Below, piece by piece: positions 8,268-13,318 of a stretch of 13,318 nt of DNA. Below the pieces are notes generated by a model that searched no databases, was not told where the DNA came from, and saw only the letters and a program-made list of their open reading frames with translations. This DNA comes from Ahrensia sp. Lineage in GTDB: Bacteria; Pseudomonadota; Alphaproteobacteria; Rhizobiales; Rhizobiaceae. The translations under genes and the position numbers were made by a program. The first letter of the stretch is position 1, and each line of letters starts with the position of its first letter. Where the stretch lies: contig QILU01000216.1 in assembly GCA_003233475.1 (NCBI GenBank), positions 1 through 13,318 on the forward strand, written 5' to 3'.

Positions 8268-9512
8268 TTACTGACCATGCCCTGAAACCATGGTGCGCAT
8301 GGACTCAAGAGCCTGTCGATCTTTGATTCGCATCCGTTCGGATTCGGATTTTAATTGGCCGCAGGCAGCAAAAATATCACGGCCGCGTGGGGTTCGAATG
8401 GGGGAGGCATAACCATTGGCGTTTACGAAATCAGCAAATCGTTCGATTTGGTCCCAGTTGGAACATTCGTAATTTGAGCCTGGCCAGGGATTAAAAGGGA
8501 TGAGGTTGATTTTGGCAGGAATCCCCTTAAGCAGGCGTACCAGCTCTTTAGCGTCTGTGAGGGAATCATTTATTCCTTTTAACATGACGTACTCAAAGGT
8601 AATGCGTTTGGCGTTGGATACGCCGGGGTAGGTTCGACAGGCTTCAAGCAGTTCAGCAATCGGGTATTTTTTGTTGATCGGCACCAATACATCGCGCAAT
8701 TCATTGTTGGTGGCATGAAGCGAGACGGCCAGCATGCAGCCGATTTCTTCTCCGGTACGTAATATGCCTGGCACCACTCCTGAGGTGGAAAGGGTAATGC
8801 GGCGTTTGGAAAGGCTCAACCCTTCGTTGTCGCTGGCGATAAGCAGAGCTTTTTTTACGTGGTCAAAATTGTAAAGCGGCTCACCCATTCCCATCATGAC
8901 AATGTTGGTGATCTTGCGATCTCCCGAAGGGACGAAGCTTGTGCCAACGCTTTGTTTGTCAGGAAAATCCCCCAGCCGGTCACGGGCGACGATCAATTGC
9001 ATGACAATTTCTTCTGCCGTTAAATTGCGAACCAGTTTTTGCGTGCCCGTATGGCAAAACGTGCAAGCAAGAGTGCAGCCAACCTGGGAGGATAAACAGA
9101 GGGTGCCGCGATCAGATTCGGGAATATAAACGGTTTCAATCTCAACTGGTTTTCCCGCACCGCGGGGGGGAAACCGAAACAACCATTTGCGGGTGCCGTC
9201 TTCAGATATTTTTTCTTCGATTATTTGTGGGCGGTGAAGGGTGAAATTGTCATCCAATTTATGGCGCAGCTCTTTCCCGATATTTGACATGGCGGAAAAA
9301 TTGTCATGGCCATACCAATAGACCCACTGCCAGATTTGTGAGGCGCGCATGCGGGTTTGTTTTTCAGGAATACCAATTTCGCGCAACGTTGCCGCAAGCT
9401 CATCACGGCTGAGGCCAATCAGATTTGGTTTTTCGATAGATTGATTGGGCGACACACGTGCGGAAAACTCAGCGCGGGTCTTTTTATCGTTCAGATCAAT
9501 TGAAACAGGCAT
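8268..9512 (-). CDS. rlmN: Dual-specificity 23S rRNA A2503 / tRNA A37 C2-methyltransferase
   Basis: RlmN is a radical-SAM enzyme that places a methyl group on C2 of A2503 in 23S rRNA and, in studied bacteria, of A37 in some tRNAs. The 414-residue product has the iron-sulfur motif C146-T-L-A-C150-T-F-C153 and the two catalytic cysteines, C139 ([11 protein letters not shown]) and C384 (F-A-A-C-G-Q-L). These match C118 and C355 of E. coli. The SAM-binding G-M-G-E-P-L-Y-N and the S-L-H-A motif are also present. An N-terminal extension of about 30 residues and an insertion after the 4Fe-4S region are usual in alphaproteobacteria as far as I recall. ATG 9512 has no strong ribosome binding site. It lies 78 nt downstream of ialB on the same strand. 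Confidence 0.96.
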   Translation of the reverse strand: MPVSIDLNDKKTRAEFSARVSPNQSIEKPNLIGLSRDELAATLREIGIPEKQTRMRASQIWQWVYWYGHDNFSAMSNIGKELRHKLDDNFTLHRPQIIEEKISEDGTRKWLFRFPPRGAGKPVEIETVYIPESDRGTLCLSSQVGCTLACTFCHTGTQKLVRNLTAEEIVMQLIVARDRLGDFPDKQSVGTSFVPSGDRKITNIVMMGMGEPLYNFDHVKKALLIASDNEGLSLSKRRITLSTSGVVPGILRTGEEIGCMLAVSLHATNNELRDVLVPINKKYPIAELLEACRTYPGVSNAKRITFEYVMLKGINDSLTDAKELVRLLKGIPAKINLIPFNPWPGSNYECSNWDQIERFADFVNANGYASPIRTPRGRDIFAACGQLKSESERMRIKDRQALESMRTMVSGHGQ

Positions 9513-9590
9513 GGCGGGTTCAGACAGCTTGGGGAAACTACCGCCTATATGGGCCTGCCGGAGTATTCCTGCAAGTTTAAGATTTGCAGC

Positions 9591-10106
9591 TTACTTGCAT
9601 TTGGCCGCTTCATTCAAAGCTGCAGTAACGCCGGAAAGGGAGTAGGTGTAGCTGGTTTGTGTGCCGCGGGAGGACTGGCTTGAAACCCGCATGGTTCTTC
9701 CTGAACGCATGGCGTTTATCAACACAGGTTCCTGGGAAATATCTTCCAGCCAGGCATTGTTGCCTTTGGAAAACATTTTGAAGGATTTTCCGTCAACCGT
9801 GACGGTTACTGCCGTATTGGGTTTTAGCGGATAGCCCACTTCTATTTGCGGTTCGAAATTTTTAGAACCGTCGGGTTTTTGGCTAACCAGAAAGAAAACA
9901 TCTCCGTGGTCACGATCAGCGGGCTCTTTTGTGGTGGGAATGGACAGGATGTAACAGATTGTACCTGCTTTGGTATCGTTATAGGTGTAAGCGCCCCAGG
10001 CTTTGTATTGTTTAAGGGCTTTTGGGGTTTGTGCCTGCGCGGCGCTCAGGGGCAGCGCCAGGGCAAGGCCCAGAATAGCGATTGATTTGAATGATGTTTT
10101 TACCAT
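9591..10106 (-). CDS. Invasion-associated locus B (IalB) family periplasmic protein
   Basis: The 171-residue product has a clear signal peptide with probable cleavage after A-Q-A near residue 25. The mature domain shows the IalB-family layout: W-G-A-Y near 37-40, C-Y-I-L at 51-54, F-F-L-V-S near 71-75 and a C-terminal cysteine (C170) that probably pairs with C51. IalB was named in Bartonella, where it aids erythrocyte entry, but the family is widespread in free-living alphaproteobacteria. The name should not be read as evidence of pathogenicity, and the molecular role is unknown. I choose ATG 10106 because GGGA lies 6 nt upstream; a GTG at 10118 overlaps that ribosome binding site and is less likely. 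It may be the first gene of an ialB-rlmN-membrane-protein transcription unit. Confidence 0.85.
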   Translation of the reverse strand: MVKTSFKSIAILGLALALPLSAAQAQTPKALKQYKAWGAYTYNDTKAGTICYILSIPTTKEPADRDHGDVFFLVSQKPDGSKNFEPQIEVGYPLKPNTAVTVTVDGKSFKMFSKGNNAWLEDISQEPVLINAMRSGRTMRVSSQSSRGTQTSYTYSLSGVTAALNEAAKCK

Positions 10107-10430
10107 GATAATTCCCACTTATGTCCCGCAATTCGTAAACTTGTTTCTCAATTCTGCGCTTAAACAGGATAAACGCAATGCGAACAGATGATCCGTTCTT
10201 CAAATTGGCTTAACCATGCCGTTATTGGTATTACAAAACCTTAAACAGGTATGGTAAATATTGTTAAGTTTTTAGCTAAAACAGCAATATTCAGTCCCAT
10301 TTTCATAACTTGTTTGAAAAATCGGGCAGGAATAGGGAAAATTCGAAGTTTATTTTCCGGGAGGTGTTTTTGAAGAAGAGTGGCGGGAGCCACCTTTGAT
10401 CAGATTGCGAGAATTATTTTGGGAAACTAC
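10107..10430. other. Divergent intergenic region between ialB and the quinone oxidoreductase gene
   Basis: This 324-nt AT-rich stretch separates two genes read outwards, so it should hold both promoters. I find no box pair convincing enough to mark. A perfect 12-bp palindrome, TTTTAGCTAAAA, lies at 10270-10281. A GTG-initiated extension of the right-hand gene to 10380 is possible but has no family support. No other gene is visible. Confidence 0.5.
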
Positions 10431-11407
10431 ATGAAAGCTCTTCTGTCTTATCAGCCCGGCCCTCCTTCCTCACTGGTGGTTGAGGATATTGATGTGCCGG
10501 CGCCTGGTCAGGGCGAGGTTCTGGTGCGAGTGAATATTGCCGCATTAAACTTTTTTGATTGTCTGATCATTGAGGACAAATATCAGATTAAACCCCCGCG
10601 GCCGTTTTCGATTGCCGCTGAATTATCCGGGGAGGTTGTGGAAATTGGTGAAGGGGTAAACCGGTTAAAAGTGGGAGACCGGGTGTGTGGTTATTGTCAA
10701 AGCGGAACAGCGCAGGAATTTGTTGCTGTATCAGAATCCGCTCTTTCGCTAATTCCTGACGGGGTGAGCGATGAAAAGGCGGCCTGTATTATGGTCACCT
10801 ATGGTACTTCGTATCATGGTTTAAAAGACAGGGGAGAATTGCAACCCGGGGAAACACTGGCGGTTTTGGGAGCTTCCGGGGGTGTGGGTCAGGCGGCGGT
10901 GGAGCTTGGTAAGCTTATGGGCGCAAAGGTGATTGCATGCGCTTCTACCGATGAAAAGCTGGAATTTTGCAGGCAATGCGGGGCAGATGAGACTATCAAC
11001 TATGCAAAAGAAGATTTGAAAATGCGGCTGAAAGAGATTTCTTTGGGAAAAGGAATTGACGTGATTTACGACCCTGTGGGGGGTGATTTTTCTGAAAGCG
11101 CTTTTCGTTCCATTGCCTGGAAAGGGCGGTTTCTCGTAATAGGATTTGCCTCCGGTCCGATTGGCCGCTTAATCTTCCCTTGCTTAAAGGGGCGGATATT
11201 CGAGGGGTTATCTGGGGAGGATTTGCCCGACGTCAGCCTGAACAGAATCAAAAAAATATTACCGATCTGCTGGGTTGGCTAAAAGACGGCACCCTTAAAC
11301 CTCATGTGGATTCGATCTTTCCTTTGGAAGAGGGGGCTACGGCGTTAGAAAAAATTGCAGCGCGGGACGTTAAGGGCAAGGTGCTGTTGCGGGTTTTTGA
11401 CGGCTAG
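10431..11407 (+). pseudogene. Zinc-independent NAD(P)H:quinone oxidoreductase-like MDR gene, frameshifted
   Basis: The reading frame from ATG 10431 (GGGA 6 nt upstream) encodes an MDR protein of the quinone oxidoreductase type. It has an N-terminal GroES-like domain with P-G-Q-G-E-V-L-V-R-V at 25-34, then a Rossmann domain with the NADPH loop G-A-S-G-G-V-G at 147-153. The catalytic zinc ligands of alcohol dehydrogenases are absent, as expected for this subfamily. Near 11157-11165 the frame breaks. From CCG 11165 the family-typical P-L-N-L-P-L-L-K-G-A-D-I-R-G-V and the C-terminal K-G-K-V-L-L-R continue in another frame to TAG 11407. Relative to the family motif, about 7 nt seem lost (1 or 4 remain possible). 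As written, the first frame ends at 11282 with an aberrant tail. It is a recent inactivation or a sequence error. Confidence 0.85.
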
Positions 11408-11438
11408 AGTGTTTCAGGTTTTGATTGAAACACTCTAG
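11404..11438 (+). terminator. Perfect 13-bp hairpin at the end of the quinone oxidoreductase gene
   Basis: CTAGAGTGTTTCA (11404-11416) and TGAAACACTCTAG (11426-11438) form a perfect stem with a 9-nt loop. ATTTTCC follows, a short T-run. It begins at the gene's own TAG stop. It forms the left arm of the repeat at 11404-11553, so a terminator role is inference. Confidence 0.55.
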
Positions 11439-11553
11439 ATTTTCCTCGCTCACGGCAGGTTTGCTACGCAAACCGCCTGCGCGGGCGCGCCGCATAAGCG
11501 GCGGGCTGCTCTTCGCAGCCTGAGTGTCTCAATCAAAACCTGAAACACTTTAG
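11404..11553. repeat. Structured intergenic repeat, copy 1 (complete, with terminal inverted repeats)
   Basis: This 150-bp element fills the gap between two convergent genes. Its ends, 11404-11436 and 11521-11553, are inverted repeats matching at 30 of 33 positions, including 21 consecutive bases. Each end is also nearly self-palindromic. Between them lie three hairpins. The first is GCAGG-TTTGC, loop TAC, GCAAA, bulge CCG, then CCTGC (11455-11480). The second is CGCCGC-ATAA-GCGGCG (11488-11503). The third is GGCTGC-TCTTC-GCAGCC (11504-11520). The second copy is at 12805-12912. It encodes no protein. It resembles REP/BIME or MITE-like palindromic elements in design, but I do not recognise the family. 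It may work as a bidirectional terminator. Confidence 0.85.
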
Positions 11554-11927
11554 TCTTTTGACACGTCATCTATCGCCAGCTTTGCTTTTTCCCGGTGTTC
11601 ATCTGTAATGTGGGTTTTTACCATTGTGAGGGCTGCGGTGAGAACGGCAATATCATCGGTAAACCCAACAAATACCAAAATATCCGGCACCATATCAATC
11701 GGCATGATAAAATAAGCGAGGGCTGCCAACAGTGTTCCACGAACTTTGAGCGGGGTGTTTTTATCGGTTGCACAATAATATGCGGCGGCAAAATCTTCCG
11801 CCATGGGCAGCCTGATCGCAAATTTTTTGAACTTTGGCCAAAAATCAGCGCGTATTTTTTCATCCCGTTTCTCGTCTTTTTCAGGTGAAACAGGCAAAAG
11901 AATTTTGTCTATCTTGCTCTCGTTCAT
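11550..11927 (-). CDS. DUF1232 (YkvA-family) protein
   Basis: This 125-residue protein carries the DUF1232 signature A71-Y-F-I-M-P-I-D-M-V-P-D-I-L-V-F-V-G-F-T-D-D-I-A-V-L in the middle, a hydrophobic hairpin of the kind seen in YkvA-family proteins. It is preceded by a charged N-terminal region. The function of the family is unknown, and membrane association is likely. ATG 11927 has an excellent ribosome binding site (AAGGAG, 6 nt spacing); starts further upstream would put that site inside the coding region. The stop TAA (11550-11552) lies inside the right arm of the repeat, so the last residues are close to element sequence. It is divergent from the SDR gene, with a 96-nt shared upstream region. 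Confidence 0.85.
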   Translation of the reverse strand: MNESKIDKILLPVSPEKDEKRDEKIRADFWPKFKKFAIRLPMAEDFAAAYYCATDKNTPLKVRGTLLAALAYFIMPIDMVPDILVFVGFTDDIAVLTAALTMVKTHITDEHREKAKLAIDDVSKD

Positions 11928-11933
11928 AGCGCT

Positions 11934-11939
11934 CTCCTT
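11934..11939 (-). promoter_or_regulatory. Ribosome binding site of the DUF1232 gene
   Basis: Read on the minus strand this is AAGGAG, 6 nt before ATG 11927. It is the strongest Shine-Dalgarno sequence in the window, and it fixes the start against longer alternatives. Confidence 0.8.
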
Positions 11940-11959
11940 GGCCATTATATGGGGAACCA

Positions 11960-11998
11960 ACCCCTTGCATGCAAGCCGGAGGGGATTTACCAAGGGGT
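11960..11998. promoter_or_regulatory. Candidate operator in the DUF1232/SDR divergent region
   Basis: ACCCCTTG (11960-11967) is repeated inverted as CAAGGGGT (11991-11998), a perfect 8-bp match. A 10-bp palindrome, TTGCATGCAA (11965-11974), overlaps the left half. It lies between divergent starts, where a shared regulator could bind. This is seen only as symmetry; no regulator family can be named. Confidence 0.35.
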
Positions 11999-12023
11999 GA
12001 ACGGTTAAATATGTGAGGTTGAT

Positions 12024-12789
12024 ATGAAGCTAAGTGATAAAATTTCCGCCGTTGTAACAGGTGGTGCCTCAGGTCTGGGGGAAGCAACAGCCCGGCGGCT
12101 TTCTTCCCATGGGGTGAAAGTGGCGCTGTTTGATTTGAATGAAGAACGCGGGAATTCCGTTGCCGCAGATATCGGCGGCGTTTTTTGTCAAGTCGACGTA
12201 TCGGATCCTCAAAACGTGGCGTCAGGTTTTGAAAAAGCTCGAAAGGTTCATGGGCAGGAACGAATACTGATCAATTGCGCCGGAATTGCACCGGCCATGA
12301 AAACAGTTTCGCGGGACAGAAAAACCGGCGCAGTGCGGATGCACGATCTGAGCGTTTATGCAAAAGCGATTTCAATAAATTTGGTTGGTTCGTTTTATTG
12401 TATTGCCCATGCGGCTTCAGGAATGGTGGAATTGGAATCGGTTACTGATGACGGAGAGCGTGGGTTGATTGTCAGCACTGCGTCGGTTGCGGCGGAAGAT
12501 GGTCAAATCGGTCAGGCTGCTTATGCGGCTTCCAAAGGGGGTATTAAAAGCATGACCCTGCCAATAGCGCGGGATCTGGCACACAATTCTTCCGGGCTTG
12601 TTTCATACACCGTTGTTTGAAGCCCTGCCGGAAGAAGCGGTTAAGGCTTTGTCGATTTCCGTGCCTTTTCCTTCCCGCCTTGGGCGGCCGGATGAATTTG
12701 CAGCACTGGTGGAGCATATGTGTGTGAATGAGATGCTGAACGGCGAATGTATTCGGCTTGATGGTGCAATTCGCATGGCACCTAAATAG
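12024..12789 (+). pseudogene. Type-II 3-hydroxyacyl-CoA dehydrogenase-like SDR gene, disrupted by a deletion
   Basis: ATG 12024 follows GAGG with 5 nt spacing. The product is a classical short-chain dehydrogenase of the HSD10/type-II 3-hydroxyacyl-CoA dehydrogenase kind. It has T12-G-G-A-S-G-L-G19 for NAD binding, D37 as the NAD-preferring acid, N84-C-A-G, N119, S154, Y167 and K171. The frame then breaks between 12582 and 12592. After R-D-L-A-H it should read about ten residues (G-I-R-V-x-T-I-A type), but only 10 nt are present before [10 protein letters not shown] in a second frame. That frame runs intact through P-S-R-L-G-R-P and L-N-G-E-x-I-R-L-D-G-A to TAG 12789. Roughly 20 nt are missing; restoring them would give 261 residues, the usual length. 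The translated frame stops at 12620 without its C-terminal part, so it is probably inactive. Confidence 0.87.
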
Positions 12790-12804
12790 TTCTGCTTTCT
12801 TCTG

Positions 12805-12912
12805 GCTCACGGCAGGTTCGCTTTGCGAACCGCCTGCGCGAGCGCACCGCATAAGCGGCGGGCTGCCTTTTCGCAGCCTGAGTGTCTCAGTTAAAAACTG
12901 AAACACTCTAAG
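12805..12912. repeat. Structured intergenic repeat, copy 2 (lacks the left terminal arm)
   Basis: Copy 2 aligns with 11448-11553 of copy 1 in the same orientation, with about a dozen differences over some 107 positions by hand. The three internal hairpins are kept. The first stem reads TTCGC/GCGAA instead of TTTGC/GCAAA, a compensatory change. The right arm forms its own hairpin, AGTGTCTCAGTT (12881-12892) with AACTGAAACACT (12896-12907), 11 of 12 pairs. The left terminal arm is absent; 12790-12804 is unrelated. It lies between the convergent SDR and rimM genes. Confidence 0.83.
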
Positions 12913-13318
12913 CTTCCTGGTCGTTGACTTCTTCCGGCGGATTGATGGTGACCGCATGATTTTTCAGATCAACATCTGGAACATTTTTTCGGGTGAATTC
13001 CAGATACCAGAAATCTGAACTGAATCCGCACTTAGCCTGCAAAGGGGCAATTTCCAGCAGATTTCCTGCGCCAAAGTCGGGAACGGAAATTATTGTACCG
13101 ATCAACTCGCTCTTATTGTTCAAGACATCGCAGCCAATCAGATCGGTGACGTAAAATTCGTCTTCATCCGTATTATTTGGCAACATGGAGCGGTCGATGA
13201 ACAATTGAATACCAAATAAGGCCTGGGCTTCATCGCGGTAATTTGTGCCCTTGAATTTAATCACCACCATATTTTTGGCTGAGCGGATTCTCATAATTTT
13301 GAATTTACGCCCCGCCTC
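12908..13318 (-). CDS. rimM: Ribosome maturation factor RimM (5' partial)
   Basis: RimM binds ribosomal protein S19 and helps mature the 30S head. About 136 residues are visible; the frame continues through the right edge, so the start lies outside and the internal ATG at 13294 is not the true start. The visible part shows the end of the N-terminal beta-barrel domain (V-V-I-K-F-K-G-T-N-Y-R-D-E-A-Q-A-L). It then shows the PRC-barrel domain beginning E-F-Y-V-T-D-L-I-G-C-D-V and running through G-T-I-I-S-V-P-D-F-G-A-G-N-L-L-E-I. The tail is short and acidic. Its stop TAG (12908-12910) falls in the right arm of repeat copy 2. In many bacteria rimM is followed at once by trmD; here the downstream neighbour is the repeat and then an opposite-strand gene. 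Confidence 0.88.
   Translation of the reverse strand, partial: EAGRKFKIMRIRSAKNMVVIKFKGTNYRDEAQALFGIQLFIDRSMLPNNTDEDEFYVTDLIGCDVLNNKSELIGTIISVPDFGAGNLLEIAPLQAKCGFSSDFWYLEFTRKNVPDVDLKNHAVTINPPEEVNDQEA

Noticed and set aside
9591..10106. IalB as a sign of a pathogen
   Set aside because: The family is widespread in free-living alphaproteobacteria, and nothing else here points to virulence.
10380..10430. GTG 10380 as start of the oxidoreductase gene
   Set aside because: The extra 17 residues match nothing in the family, while ATG 10431 has GGGA at 6 nt and begins with the usual M-K-A.
11404..11553. Insertion sequence or transposase remnant
   Set aside because: Despite terminal inverted repeats, the element is 150 bp, has no coding frame, and I see no flanking target-site duplication.
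12582..12620. Programmed ribosomal frameshift in the SDR gene
   Set aside because: There is no slippery heptamer, and about seven to ten conserved residues are missing, which a frameshift could not supply.

Overview
The window looks like a piece of an alphaproteobacterial chromosome. The evidence is an IalB-family periplasmic protein, alphaproteobacterial-style ArgG and RlmN, a two-membrane-segment TAXI protein, and a RimM end. Base composition is roughly balanced. Most of it is housekeeping and metabolism. I see no phage, IS, CRISPR, tRNA or rRNA, and no defence cluster.

Layout. Positions 1-246 hold the 3' end of a YcaQ-type winged-helix DNA glycosylase. Next, on the minus strand, come two paralogous M15-type peptidases (267-692, a lipoprotein; 845-1564, with a very basic linker). 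A plus-strand block follows: acs (1847-3802), a tightly coupled RidA-family gene (3805-4200), a PAP2 phosphatase (4238-5101), argG (5139-6389) and an orphan TAXI solute-binding protein (6492-7775). It runs into a minus-strand group of ialB (10106-9591), rlmN (9512-8268) and a small four-helix membrane protein (8258-7782).

The right end (10431-13318) is the most unusual part. A quinone oxidoreductase gene (10431-11407) and a type-II 3-hydroxyacyl-CoA dehydrogenase-like SDR gene (12024-12789) both carry frame-breaking deletions, of about 7 nt and about 20 nt by comparison with remembered family sequences. Each converges on a minus-strand gene, DUF1232/YkvA (11550-11927) and 5'-partial rimM (12908-13318) respectively. 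Each convergent gap is filled by a copy of the same structured intergenic repeat (11404-11553 and 12805-12912). The copies share three internal hairpins and a right-hand hairpin. One stem shows a compensatory base-pair change between copies, and a mismatch kept in both becomes a G-U wobble if the minus strand is transcribed. The right arm supplies the stop codon of the minus-strand gene in both cases. This repeat family is the best candidate here for something undescribed.

Functionally, Acs makes acetyl-CoA from acetate, while the SDR and quinone oxidoreductase would have been acyl-chain and redox enzymes. ArgG serves arginine synthesis, RlmN and RimM serve ribosome maturation, and the M15, PAP2 and IalB proteins act in the envelope. 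No single pathway joins them.
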